Source: Anaerobium acetethylicum (GTDB lineage: Bacteria; Bacillota; Clostridia; Lachnospirales; Lachnospiraceae). Taken from it: a stretch of DNA of 64,000 bases. This document shows, piece by piece, positions 36,140 to 44,833 of the stretch. The stretch's first letter is position 1. Every line of letters starts with the position of its first letter. Location: contig NZ_FMKA01000001.1 of assembly GCF_900096945.1 (NCBI RefSeq), positions 1 to 64,000 on the forward strand. The letters run 5' to 3'. The translations under genes were made by a program, and so were the position numbers. A model generated the notes under the pieces. That model made no database searches. It was not told the origin of the DNA and saw nothing but the letters and a program-made list of their open reading frames with translations.

Positions 36140-36170
36140 GCGGCTATGAAGGACGTAGTCCTGAATAGTA
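36140..36170 (+). repeat. Solo right-end hairpin of element family I
   Basis: CGGCTATGAAGGACGTAGTC then CTGAATAGTAA: the right terminal hairpin without the body, 8 bp before the next full copy. It resembles the solo unit at 23854. Confidence 0.65.
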
Positions 36171-36177
36171 AATTAAG

Positions 36178-36320
36178 GTAACTGTTCGGAACCCCTGTCT
36201 CGCGAGGTGCTTTTATGCTGAATTTGCATAAAAACCCGAGACATGCATGCGCCAAATTGCTGATTATGCAATTTGTGTGCATCATCTGTGACTATGAAGG
36301 ACGTAGTCCTGAATAGTCAC
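36178..36320 (+). mobile_element. Element family I, full copy
   Basis: 143 bp from GTAACTGTTCGG to GAATAGTCAC, with TTTTATGC/GCATAAAA and CAAATTGC/GCAATTTG hairpins and a perfect GTGACTAT/ATAGTCAC end hairpin. The flanks AAATTAAG and AATTATAG are only partly alike. It ends 30 bp before the GdpD gene, inside its likely leader. Confidence 0.83.
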
Positions 36321-36350
36321 AATTATAGATAAAGATTAGGAAGATGAAAA

Positions 36351-38165
36351 ATGGTCAGAATATTAAAAAATATAGCTTATTCAATCGGGCAGGCATCAAA
36401 TACGATTGTTGTTTTTGAAGTGGTTTTCAAGATTGTCACGAATCTTTGTATGATTCCCGGACTGGTGCTGCTGTTTAATTTAATGTTAAAGGTTACGGGA
36501 TATTCATTTATCACAAGATACAACATCGGCAGCATACTGAAGAACCCGCTCAGTATCCTGCTTTTTGCAGGAATCCTTCTGCTGGCGGCATTTGTTTCCC
36601 TGGCGGAAATATCCATGCTGACGGTGTTTTTCGGATACCGCTTTAAGGAAAAACAGTTTTATCTGCGGAATCTCCTTTATTTAAGCCTGAGAGAATTGAG
36701 AAGGTTGGCAAATCCCGAGAATTTCATTCTGGTTCTATATGTCGTCTGTATTCTTCCAATTATCAATTTCAATCCTATTGCATATTATATTTTTGGAAAC
36801 AGGGAAATACCTGATTATATGTTGGGGACTATCATGCAGTCAAGAGAGCTGAGGGTGCTGTTTGCGGTCCTTGCAGCAGTTCTGGTGTACCTGACCATAC
36901 AGATGGTATTCATATTCTGCTATTTCTTTCTGGAACGTAAAAATCTGGCTGAATCCTACAGATGCAGCAGGTTGCTGATCAAAGGCCGTGTAGTAAAGAC
37001 CGTTGGAAGCATTTTGGGCTGTGTTGCTTTTTATGTACTGATATATATCGGTTTCTATCTGATCATCATATCATTTGTACAGGCAGGGACAGAGTTCTTT
37101 TATGAACAGCAAATAGCATATGCGGTCTTCCTTACGATCTTCAATACAATCAACAAGATTCTGATCGTCATTCTGGGCATTTTCCAGACAATCAGCGTAG
37201 CGGGAATCGTGGTGGAGCTTTATCTGCAGTACAGCAAAAACAATAGAAAGCTGTATTCGAGCACCTACCTTCAGAAGAAGATGTATAAGAAACTTTTATA
37301 TAGCGTGAACAAGGCGCTTCTCCTGCTGCTGGCAACAGTCGTTCTGGTTACGGGCACAGGAATCTATCTGCTGCTTGATGAGCAGTATTCCATTCTTCAT
37401 GGAGAAAAAACCCTTATCACCTCCCACCGGGGGTTTTCGGCTATGGCACCAGAAAACACCCTGGCGTCCATTGATGCGGCAATCGAGGTGATGGCAGATT
37501 ATGCCGAAATCGATGTCAGGATGACGAAGGACGGGGTCGTGGTCCTTTCCCATGATGCAGACCTGAAAAGGACTGCAGGCGTCAATAAGAAAATATGGCA
37601 GCTTAACTATTATGAGATTGAGGAGCTTGATGTTGGAAGCTGGTTTTCTAAGGATTTTAAGGATGAAAGAATTCCCACACTGGAACAGGTTCTGGAATAC
37701 AGCAAAGGAAAAATAAAACTCAACATTGAAATCAAGAATTCGGGCCAGAATAAAGATTTCGAGAAGAAGCTGATAGGGCTGATTGAGGAACATGGTTTTG
37801 AAGACAGCTGTATCATTTCTTCCTTCAGCTATGATTCGCTTAAGCGGATCAAAAAGCTGAACCCCGATATTAAGACGGGCTATATCCTTTCGGCTGTCTA
37901 CGGGGAGTTCTACAATCTTAAGGATGTGGATTTCTTCAGCATGAGATACAATTTCGTTTCAGAGCGCATAGTGACAGAAGCCCACAAGACAGGAAAGGAA
38001 ATCCATGTGTGGACGGTCAACAATGAGACGATAGTGGACAGATTGACACGTATTGGCGTCGACAATATTATTACGGATGATCCTGTTATGGCAAGAAGCA
38101 TCATTTATTCCAAGGACTTTCCGAAATCTACAGCCAGCTTCCTGAAACTGGTTTTCAATTATTAA
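36351..38165 (+). CDS. Membrane-anchored glycerophosphodiester phosphodiesterase
   Basis: 604 residues. About 1-350 is a multi-helix membrane domain (GPDPase_memb type). The C-terminal 240 residues are a GdpD domain: TSHRGFSAMAPENTLASI, YAEIDVRMTKDGVVVLSHDADL with catalytic His, Glu and Asp residues, and IHVWTVNNE near the end. It would hydrolyse glycerophosphodiesters, possibly polyglycerolphosphate at the membrane. AGGAAG precedes ATG 36351. The divergent LtaS-like gene suggests linked teichoic acid metabolism, an inference from position. Confidence 0.9.
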   Translation: MVRILKNIAYSIGQASNTIVVFEVVFKIVTNLCMIPGLVLLFNLMLKVTGYSFITRYNIGSILKNPLSILLFAGILLLAAFVSLAEISMLTVFFGYRFKEKQFYLRNLLYLSLRELRRLANPENFILVLYVVCILPIINFNPIAYYIFGNREIPDYMLGTIMQSRELRVLFAVLAAVLVYLTIQMVFIFCYFFLERKNLAESYRCSRLLIKGRVVKTVGSILGCVAFYVLIYIGFYLIIISFVQAGTEFFYEQQIAYAVFLTIFNTINKILIVILGIFQTISVAGIVVELYLQYSKNNRKLYSSTYLQKKMYKKLLYSVNKALLLLLATVVLVTGTGIYLLLDEQYSILHGEKTLITSHRGFSAMAPENTLASIDAAIEVMADYAEIDVRMTKDGVVVLSHDADLKRTAGVNKKIWQLNYYEIEELDVGSWFSKDFKDERIPTLEQVLEYSKGKIKLNIEIKNSGQNKDFEKKLIGLIEEHGFEDSCIISSFSYDSLKRIKKLNPDIKTGYILSAVYGEFYNLKDVDFFSMRYNFVSERIVTEAHKTGKEIHVWTVNNETIVDRLTRIGVDNIITDDPVMARSIIYSKDFPKSTASFLKLVFNY

Positions 38166-38228
38166 ATTCATATGATTTTTCAGTCGGCATGAGGGGAAAA
38201 ATATGGTATATTTAGTATAAAGACAGGC

Positions 38229-38264
38229 AGCAGAGCGGATTTCATATAATCCGCTCTGCTTTGG
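38229..38264 (+). terminator. Terminator of the GdpD gene
   Basis: AGCAGAGCGGATT pairs perfectly with AATCCGCTCTGCT around a 6-nt loop; the following TTTGG is a short T tract. It lies 64 bp after the stop. Confidence 0.75.
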
Positions 38265-38270
38265 ATATTG

Positions 38271-38413
38271 TTAACTGTTCAGAACCCCTGTTGCGCGAGG
38301 TGTTTTTATGCTGAATTTGCATAAAAACCCGAGACATGCGTGCGCAAAATTGCTGATTTCGCAATTTGTGTGCATCATCTGTGACTATAAAGGACGCAGT
38401 CCTGAATAGTTAC
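38271..38413 (+). mobile_element. Element family I, full copy next to a terminator
   Basis: 143 bp from TTAACTGTTCAG to GAATAGTTAC, with the standard hairpins. The flanks GGATATTG and AGATATGG share GATAT. It begins only 7 bp after the GdpD terminator. Confidence 0.83.
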
Positions 38414-38479
38414 AGATATGGAATTTCTGCAGACAATACGGTGAATTCATTGCTTTAAAAAAAGAAGAGGTGATGAGGT

Positions 38480-38935
38480 ATGGAGGGAAAACTGATTGCC
38501 CCATGCGGAATGAATTGTGGTATTTGTGTCAGTTATCTGGCGATGAAGAACGATCTGAATAAGAAGGGATTTCGAAAGACATACTGTGCAGGCTGTCTGC
38601 CACGGGGCAAGAACTGCACGTTCATGAAAAAAAACTGCGAGAAGCTTGGAAAAGGTCTTGTCCGGTTCTGCTATGAATGCAGTGACTTTCCATGCCGCCG
38701 GCTGAAGGATCTGGACAAGCGCTACCGGACCAAATATCATATGAGCATGATCGAAAACCTGATATTCATCAAAGAGCATGGCATCGAAAGATTTCTGGAA
38801 AGGGAAGAGGAAAGGTGGAACTGTCCGGAATGCGGAGGCGTCATATGCTGCCACAATGGGCTTTGTCTGAACTGCGGCCTTGAAACTCTCCTCCAGAACA
38901 AACAGTACCACTGGGGCGAAGAACCAAAAGATTAA
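38480..38935 (+). CDS. Cysteine-rich DUF3795-like protein
   Basis: 151 residues with at least 16 Cys. The N-terminus IAPCGMNCGICVSYLA, the middle CAGCLPRGKNC and FCYECSDFPCRRLKDLDKRY match the DUF3795 pattern. The C-terminal CPECGGVICCHNGLCLNCG forms an extra zinc-ribbon-like module. Probably binds metal; the function is unknown. AAGAAGAGGTGATGAGGT precedes ATG 38480. The GTPase gene follows 41 bp downstream, so they may be co-transcribed. Confidence 0.8.
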   Translation: MEGKLIAPCGMNCGICVSYLAMKNDLNKKGFRKTYCAGCLPRGKNCTFMKKNCEKLGKGLVRFCYECSDFPCRRLKDLDKRYRTKYHMSMIENLIFIKEHGIERFLEREEERWNCPECGGVICCHNGLCLNCGLETLLQNKQYHWGEEPKD

Positions 38936-38976
38936 CGATGAATAAGTAAACGAATGAAATGACGGAGGATAGAGGC

Positions 38977-40116
38977 ATGACAGTTGATTTTAAGGCGGAT
39001 AAATTTGATTTCGATGGGGAAATGGAGAAGCAGAAGCGAGCCTTGAAAAAACCAAATATCCTGCTTTGCGGTGCAACCGGAGCAGGAAAAAGCAGTCTCG
39101 TGAATGATGTTTTCGGAAAAAGGATTGCGGCAGTCGGGGAGGGAGAACCAGTTACGAGAGGCGTGATCCTTTATGCCGGAGACGAATTGACCCTTAATCT
39201 GTATGACAGCGAAGGCTATGAAATCGGAGATGAGAAACAGTCTTATTACGTTGACGAGATCATTTCAGTAATCGACAAAAAGAAGGCAGCCCATCCAGGC
39301 GAATTTGAAAAGCACATCCACGAAGCCTGGTACTGCATCAGCGCAGCAAACAAGAGGATTACGGATACGGATTTCCAGCTGATAGACAGGATACTGGCAA
39401 AAAAAGTTCCGGCAGCAGTGGTTTTCACCCAGGTGGACAGTGTGGATGCCGAGGAACTGGAGGCCCTGCAGAACGAATTGAGAAAGAGATACCCGGGCCT
39501 GAGCGCATTCACCTATTGTATTGCAGAAGATGAAGAAACCGCTGAAGCACTAAAGGCATATATCCAGAAAGAGGAACTGGTGGAATGGGCATTGGAAAAT
39601 CTGGAGGATTCTCTGAAGGATGGTCTGATGGGCGCCCTGCACGGATGCATTTCCCAAAAAAGGGAGTATGTAAAAAAGAAGATCATTCCCAGATATGTGG
39701 TTTCCGCTTCGACAGCTGCCGCCGTTCCGGTCCCGCTGTCGGATGCGGCCCTTCTGACTCCCATTCAGATCAGCATGACGATACATATCATCAAGATTTA
39801 CGGCCTATCCGGGATGAGCGGGGCGGTGACGTCAGCTCTGGAGGCGGAGGTCATGACCCAGGTTGGCAGATTCATCGCAAAGACGCTGACTGGAAGCATT
39901 TTGAAGTTTATTCCAGGAATTGGGCAGGGAGTCGGAAGCGTAATCAACGTGGCAGTAGCAACGGCGCTGACTACAACCCTGGGGCATACCATTTCCCAGC
40001 TCTGTTATCTGTATTCCAAGGCAGTGCTTGAGGGAAAACAGGTCGGTATTGAAGATTATTTCAATCCGGAAATGTTCGAGCAGGTCATGAAATCCATGAG
40101 GAAAAGGGAGCGCTAG
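38977..40116 (+). CDS. GTPase with C-terminal hydrophobic (DUF697-like) domain
   Basis: 379 residues from ATG 38977 (CGGAGGAT upstream; ATG 38959 lacks a site). Walker A GATGAGKSS at 32-40, switch Thr in EPVTRG, DxxG as DSEG (77-80), and TQVD (151-154) in place of NKxD. From about 210, KKKIIPRYVVSASTAAAVPVPLSDAALLTPIQISM resembles the DUF697/YcjF tail, followed by further Gly/Ala helices, so membrane association is likely. The next gene, 3 bp later, encodes a second GTPase. Function unknown. Confidence 0.8.
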   Translation: MTVDFKADKFDFDGEMEKQKRALKKPNILLCGATGAGKSSLVNDVFGKRIAAVGEGEPVTRGVILYAGDELTLNLYDSEGYEIGDEKQSYYVDEIISVIDKKKAAHPGEFEKHIHEAWYCISAANKRITDTDFQLIDRILAKKVPAAVVFTQVDSVDAEELEALQNELRKRYPGLSAFTYCIAEDEETAEALKAYIQKEELVEWALENLEDSLKDGLMGALHGCISQKREYVKKKIIPRYVVSASTAAAVPVPLSDAALLTPIQISMTIHIIKIYGLSGMSGAVTSALEAEVMTQVGRFIAKTLTGSILKFIPGIGQGVGSVINVAVATALTTTLGHTISQLCYLYSKAVLEGKQVGIEDYFNPEMFEQVMKSMRKRER

Positions 40117-40119
40117 CAG

Positions 40120-41244
40120 ATGGAAAATGTACTTACGACAAACGTCCTGATTATCGGTAAATCGGGAGTCGGCAAGAGTTCCCTGCTGAACTACATTTTT
40201 GGAAAGCAGGTCGAAAAGACAGGATCTGGGAGGCCGGTGACCGAAGAGGGAATCTATGAGCATGTCTATGAATTCAGCAGTGATTTCCATGTAAAGATTT
40301 ATGATACCTGGGGCCTGGAAGCAAATAAAGCGGCAAGGTGGAAGAAGATTATCTTTGACGAAGTAAGCCGGCACGACTGCATGGAGGTCGGCGAATGGTT
40401 CCATACAATCGTGTACTGCTTTTCTGCAAAGGCGGCGCGCATCGAGGCGTTCGAACTGGCCATCCTCAAAGAGCTTTTAAAAAGCAGGAACAGGGTGGTC
40501 GTGGCGCTTACCCACTGTGATGTCAACAACGTGGAACATGCAATCAGAGAGATGACTTCCATGCTCATAGCCGCGGGGGTGAGTGAGAAGGACATTATAC
40601 GGGTATGCAGCGTCGGCAAAAAGCTGCTGAGCGGCAAAATGACCGAACCTAGCGGAAGGAGCGAGCTGCTTGCAGTCATAAAGGATAATATGTGGGAGAA
40701 TATCGCCATAAAGCTGGTGGCCCATCTGAGCACCATGTCCGTGGAAATAATTGAAAGCTGGAAGGAAGAATGCAAAGCCTATGTGGATTTCAAAATCCGC
40801 ATATTCAACTATCATTCCAATAAAGTGTTCGGGGAAATAAGCAGGCATTGCAATCAGAAGCTTGATGATGCGATGAAGGAAATAAGGCGCCAGTATGAAC
40901 TGAAAATGATGGAGGCTTTTACCTTCTACAATACGATCAGCGAAAAAATGGCGCAGCTGTCGGGAGAAGAGTTCAGGGAACCGTATTTTGACAGCCAGTT
41001 CAGGATGCATTTCAGGATGGAATTCGGCGACAAGCTGAAGGAAAACCTCAAAGGCATTGTGGCCTTTCTGATCCCCATTGCGGGCGTACTGACACCAGTT
41101 GTCTTTGCGGAGTCAAAAAGGAAGGAAGTCAAAATCAGGATCGAGTTGGTGGGAAACCAAATCATCAGCGAGCTTAATGAAAAGACGAAACAGATTGAAT
41201 GGCAGCTGCTTGGGAATCCGGCTAAAGCGCCACTCTCTACATGA
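40120..41244 (+). CDS. Second GTPase, paired with the preceding one
   Basis: 374 residues: Walker A GKSGVGKSS at 13-21, PVTEEG switch, DTWG (62-65) and THCD (131-134) as specificity motif, so it is not a TrmE/Era type. The C-terminal half is a long, charged, helix-rich region (KEECKAYVDFKIRIFNYHS, coiled) ending in a hydrophobic hairpin (GIVAFLIPIAGVLTPVVFA) and a basic tail. This layout recalls IRG/dynamin-like membrane GTPases. GGGAG lies 10 nt before ATG 40120; coupling with the upstream gene is likely. The two G domains share the LLNYIFGK/LVNDVFGK pattern. Confidence 0.78.
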   Translation: MENVLTTNVLIIGKSGVGKSSLLNYIFGKQVEKTGSGRPVTEEGIYEHVYEFSSDFHVKIYDTWGLEANKAARWKKIIFDEVSRHDCMEVGEWFHTIVYCFSAKAARIEAFELAILKELLKSRNRVVVALTHCDVNNVEHAIREMTSMLIAAGVSEKDIIRVCSVGKKLLSGKMTEPSGRSELLAVIKDNMWENIAIKLVAHLSTMSVEIIESWKEECKAYVDFKIRIFNYHSNKVFGEISRHCNQKLDDAMKEIRRQYELKMMEAFTFYNTISEKMAQLSGEEFREPYFDSQFRMHFRMEFGDKLKENLKGIVAFLIPIAGVLTPVVFAESKRKEVKIRIELVGNQIISELNEKTKQIEWQLLGNPAKAPLST

Positions 41245-41301
41245 GAATCACGAAAGCGAAAGCATATAAACTAAAATCAATTGATCAAGGAGGAAAACAA
41301 T

Positions 41302-42561
41302 ATGGCAATTCATGTAATTGATGAGGCAAACCGTTGTTTAAATTGTAAGAAACCATTGTGCAGAGAGGGCTGTCCAATCAACACCCCAATCCCCCAGATG
41401 ATTCAGGCTTTTAAAAATAATAAGCTGAATGATGCGGGAGAGATGCTGTTTGAAAACAATCCGCTCTCCGTCGTATGCTCACTGGTCTGTGACCATGACA
41501 AACAGTGCGAGGGGCACTGCATACTCGGCAAAAAGGGAATGCCGGTCCATATAAGCAGCATTGAGAATTACATATCCGATTCGTATTTTGACAAAATGGC
41601 GATCAAATGCGCTCCGGCAAACGGCAGAAAGGTCGCAATCATAGGATCCGGACCTGCCGGAATCACGATTGCATTCTATCTTGCAAAGATGGGATATGAA
41701 ATTACCATCTTCGAATCAAGGGAAAAAATCGGCGGCGTCATGCAGTATGGAATACCGGAATTCAGGCTTCCAAAGTCAATTCTCGACAGATACAGGAAAA
41801 AACTGGTCCAGGTCGGCGTCAAGATCAGGCCAAATGCAACAATCGGCGGCGCCCTGGAGATAGAAGAGCTTCTGCGTGACGGCTACAAGAGCATATTTAT
41901 CGGAACAGGCGTATGGAGGCCTAAAAAGCTTGGAATCAAAGGTGAAAGCCTTGGAAACGTCCATTTCGGAATCGATTATCTCGTGAATCCGGAAGCATTT
42001 GATCTGGGAGAAAAAATTGCTGTCATCGGGCTTGGAAATGCGGCCATGGATGTTGCAAGGACAGCCCTCAGGCACGGGGCAAAACAGGTGACCCTGTATG
42101 GCAGAGGGCAGAAGCCGGCAGCAAATGAACATGAGGTAGCTTATGCGAAGCTGGACGGAGCTGTTTTCGAATTCAACAAGGAAATACAGGAAATCACAGA
42201 CAGAGGGCCTGTATTTAAGGATGTCATCCGCGACGAAGAGGGAAAATTCCTTAGATATGCAGGAGATGCATACCTGGAGAAGGCTGATTCTGTTATCATT
42301 TCGATCAGCCAGGGCCCAAAGAACAAGCTTCTGCTGACCACTTCCGGTCTTGAAGCATCCTCATCCGGACTCCTGGTGACGGATGAGAGCGGAGAAACCA
42401 CCCGCAAGGGCGTATTTGCCGCAGGAGACGTCGTCCGGGGGGCCAAGACCGTTGTAGAAGCGGCTGCCTATTCGAAGCAGGTGGCATTGGCTATGCATCA
42501 GTATATGGAGGAGCAGTGCGAGGCTGAAGATCGGATGATTGAACAGGAGCAGATGGAGTAG
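41302..42561 (+). CDS. GltD-like NAD(P)H oxidoreductase flavoprotein
   Basis: 419 residues from ATG 41302 (CAAGGAGGAA upstream). The N-terminus has a 4Fe-4S helical domain (CLNCKKPLCREGCP and CSLVCDHDKQCEGHC), then the FAD site IIGSGPAGIT and the NADPH site VIGLGNAAMDVART, and AAGDVVRGAKTVVEA near the end. It matches glutamate synthase small subunit and NfnB-like proteins. No gltB or nfnA lies beside it, so its electron partner may be the ferredoxin 250 bp downstream. Glutamate synthase activity cannot be assumed. Confidence 0.85.
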   Translation: MAIHVIDEANRCLNCKKPLCREGCPINTPIPQMIQAFKNNKLNDAGEMLFENNPLSVVCSLVCDHDKQCEGHCILGKKGMPVHISSIENYISDSYFDKMAIKCAPANGRKVAIIGSGPAGITIAFYLAKMGYEITIFESREKIGGVMQYGIPEFRLPKSILDRYRKKLVQVGVKIRPNATIGGALEIEELLRDGYKSIFIGTGVWRPKKLGIKGESLGNVHFGIDYLVNPEAFDLGEKIAVIGLGNAAMDVARTALRHGAKQVTLYGRGQKPAANEHEVAYAKLDGAVFEFNKEIQEITDRGPVFKDVIRDEEGKFLRYAGDAYLEKADSVIISISQGPKNKLLLTTSGLEASSSGLLVTDESGETTRKGVFAAGDVVRGAKTVVEAAAYSKQVALAMHQYMEEQCEAEDRMIEQEQME

Positions 42562-42571
42562 GGAAATATGA

Positions 42572-42639
42572 ATGAACCTGGGTTTTTATGCAAAATCAGA
42601 ATAGAAATACCTCATAGTATAAGCGTTCTGAACAGTTAG
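42572..42639 (-). repeat. Decayed fragment of element family I (reversed)
   Basis: CTGGGTTTTTATGCAAAATC, then ACCTCATAGTATAAGCGTTC and TGAACAGTTA, correspond to the left half of a copy in reverse orientation. The right half is lost. Confidence 0.6.
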
Positions 42640-42652
42640 AAATACGTTTTCG

Positions 42653-42692
42653 AAAGAGAGAGACAGTCGGGATTCCGATTATCTCTCTTTTT
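42653..42692 (+). terminator. Terminator of the GltD-like gene
   Basis: AAAGAGAGA pairs with TCTCTCTTT, with an inner TCGG/CCGA, then TTTT. It lies 92 bp after the stop. Confidence 0.8.
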
Positions 42693-42809
42693 TGCTTTGT
42701 GATTTTATCACAGATATGCAGCTGAAACCTTGGTAATATAAGCAGGAACCAGAAACGTGCATACAGAATACGTTTCAAGTTATTCATTCAAGTAAAACCG
42801 GAGGTAATT

Positions 42810-43028
42810 ATGGCAACGACAAATATAAAAAGCAAAAGAATAGCAGAAGTGATGGAAAAAGGATGTGTGGCTTGCGGAAGCTGCATGAATGTATGCCCAA
42901 GGGATGCAATTACTGTTCCCAAAGGAATAATAGCGGTGGTTGACAATGATAAATGCATCGGATGCGGACTTTGTAAAAAGGCATGTCCTGCATCAGTCAT
43001 AGAAATCAAGCCAAGACCGGAAGCATAA
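42810..43028 (+). CDS. 2[4Fe-4S] ferredoxin
   Basis: 72 residues with two clostridial-type cluster motifs: CVACGSCMNVCP and CIGCGLCKKACP. A basic N-terminal extension of about 18 residues (NIKSKRIAEVMEKG) precedes them. A low-potential electron carrier in the cytoplasm. AACCGGAGG precedes ATG 42810. The NapH-like membrane protein gene follows 39 bp later, and the GltD-like gene lies upstream beyond a terminator. Confidence 0.92.
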   Translation: MATTNIKSKRIAEVMEKGCVACGSCMNVCPRDAITVPKGIIAVVDNDKCIGCGLCKKACPASVIEIKPRPEA

Positions 43029-43067
43029 GTATATACAACAGATTTATCAATAGGAGGAAGTAAAAAA

Positions 43068-43652
43068 ATGAAGAAGAATAAGAAAAAAAATTGGAACGAT
43101 TATATCTGGATCATGTCGGCAGTCTATATGATATTGGGATTTGTCAATATCATGTTTGCCTGGCTGGGGCTCATCTGTTTCCTGGTACCCCTTGGAATTT
43201 CATTGGTAAAAGGCAAGAAATCATACTGCAACCATTTCTGCGGCAGAGGCCAGATGTTCGACGTCCTTGGAAACAAGCTGAAACTTTCGAGGCAGAAAGA
43301 TATCCCTGCTTTTTTAAGGAGCAACTGGTTCAGATACGGTTTCCTTACGTTTTTTATGATTATGTTTGCGAATATGGTTTTCATGACATACCTTGTGTTT
43401 GCCGGAAGCGGAAGCCTGAAAGAGGTCGTAACCCTCATCTGGACCATCAAGATGCCTTGGGACTGGGCATATAACGGAGCTGCATCATCGCCTTGGATTG
43501 CGCAGTTCGCCTTCGGCTTCTATGGAATGATGCTGACCTCTACGGTTCTGGGCCTTGTGACCATGGCTCTGTACAAACCGCGTTCCTGGTGCGTGTACTG
43601 CCCGATGGGGACCATGACCCAGGGAATCTGCAAGATAAAGGATGCAGCTTAA
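43068..43652 (+). CDS. NapH/NosR-like membrane iron-sulfur protein
   Basis: 194 residues with about four membrane helices (about 12-45, 85-110, 145-170). Two Cys clusters are visible: YCNHFCGRGQMFD and CVYCPMGTMTQGIC. The layout resembles the core of NapH/CcoG/YccM-type electron-transfer proteins, shortened and without the usual C-terminal ferredoxin domain, which is supplied as the separate gene just upstream. The acceptor is unknown. TAGGAGGAAG precedes ATG 43068. Confidence 0.78.
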   Translation: MKKNKKKNWNDYIWIMSAVYMILGFVNIMFAWLGLICFLVPLGISLVKGKKSYCNHFCGRGQMFDVLGNKLKLSRQKDIPAFLRSNWFRYGFLTFFMIMFANMVFMTYLVFAGSGSLKEVVTLIWTIKMPWDWAYNGAASSPWIAQFAFGFYGMMLTSTVLGLVTMALYKPRSWCVYCPMGTMTQGICKIKDAA

Positions 43653-43664
43653 CCTTAACAAGCT

Positions 43665-43702
43665 AAACCCCGCCTTCAATCTGTCCGAAGGCGGGGTTTT
43701 TT
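43665..43702 (+). terminator. Terminator of the ferredoxin operon
   Basis: AAACCCCGCCTTC and GAAGGCGGGGTTT form a perfect 13-bp stem followed by TTT, 12 bp after the stop. Confidence 0.92.
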
Positions 43703-43855
43703 GCTTGCAGGACCAACTTTCCTATGAGCTTTCCCTTTTTCGCTACAATGTGTGTGTAATTTCAACAAAATTCCAAAAACACTATAAATTGAAGAGGTTA
43801 TCGTGTAAAATAGCAATTACAAAGCTACGGCGAACAGCAAGGGGGACGGATTTAT

Positions 43856-44644
43856 TTGTTAAGGAAAATAAGGATGGTACTCGTGATACTGATCATGACA
43901 CCACTCCTGACAATAGGCGTTTCAAAACTGGTCCTTAAATATAACAGCCTGCATCTGAGCGGGGAGACGGTATCGGAACTGGATGATTTCACGAAGGTGC
44001 TGGCAGAAGAGATGACCGCCAGAACGCCTGCATTTACCATCAACTATACCGGTGATGGAGATGCGTTCATGGCGGATCTGGATAATATCATAAAGGCCGC
44101 CTACGAATCGGATGATTACCTGCATTATTCCTGGACGAATATCAGCCATTCTGCCCTGCAGAGCTACTACAGCGTGACCGTCGATTTTGAAGTCACCTAC
44201 CTGACTACAAGGGAACAGGAGGATTTTGTGGACAAAAAAGCAAAAGAGCTGGCATCAGCAATCATATTTGCCGATATGACCGGGGAAGAAAAGGTTAAGA
44301 CCCTCAACGATTATGTTTCCCAGCATTTGGTTTATGATTATACGCAGCAGAACAACAACGCCTATTCGGCGCTGGCCTATGGAACGGCAAACTGCCAGGG
44401 CTATGCACTGCTTATGCACAAGCTGTTTGCTGCGGCCGGAATCAATTCCAAAATTATTTCCGGGGAGATACCGGAAGGCCCTCATGCGTGGAACATGGTA
44501 AACCTGGGCGGGAGCTGGTATCATGTAGACGGAACGAATAATGATGCAAGTCTGGATGGATATAAATATTTTCTGAAATCAGACGGTGAGATGCGTTCAA
44601 ACGGCTACACCTGGGTAAGTTCGGATTTCCCATCTGCCAATTGA
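43856..44644 (+). CDS. Membrane-anchored transglutaminase-like protein
   Basis: 262 residues from TTG 43856, with GGGGGA 9 nt upstream. One N-terminal membrane helix (MVLVILIMTPLLTIGV), then an extracellular domain. The transglutaminase-like core has Cys in TANCQGYALLMHKLFAAAGI, His in GPHAWNMVNLGGSWYHVD, and Asp in that last segment, completing a Cys-His-Asp triad. Such proteins act as peptidases or crosslinkers at the cell surface; the substrate is unknown. Confidence 0.85.
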   Translation: MLRKIRMVLVILIMTPLLTIGVSKLVLKYNSLHLSGETVSELDDFTKVLAEEMTARTPAFTINYTGDGDAFMADLDNIIKAAYESDDYLHYSWTNISHSALQSYYSVTVDFEVTYLTTREQEDFVDKKAKELASAIIFADMTGEEKVKTLNDYVSQHLVYDYTQQNNNAYSALAYGTANCQGYALLMHKLFAAAGINSKIISGEIPEGPHAWNMVNLGGSWYHVDGTNNDASLDGYKYFLKSDGEMRSNGYTWVSSDFPSAN

Positions 44645-44747
44645 TTTTATCCGGATGTTGGATCGGGATTGGAATCTAAACTTGTCAGAACGATGAAAGA
44701 TTACGAAGATATTTGTAATCTGATTTTTGAAGATTGCAGCAGCAAAA

Positions 44748-44792
44748 AGAGTTGATAAGAATGCTGTAAGGAAGCATTCTTATCAACTCTTG
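44748..44792. terminator. Bidirectional terminator, 18-bp perfect stem
   Basis: AGAGTTGATAAGAATGCT pairs fully with AGCATTCTTATCAACTCT around a 7-nt loop, between the convergent transglutaminase-like and NifX-like genes. An A-rich flank on the left serves the - strand. Confidence 0.88.
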
Positions 44793-44833
44793 TTTGAACA
44801 GGATAATCTGAAGAACAGACCACAGGAAGCCGT

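Noticed and set aside
44693-44755. A 20-codon frame before the 18-bp terminator (MKDYEDICNLIFEDC)
   Set aside because: No ribosome site, very short, and it runs into the terminator stem.
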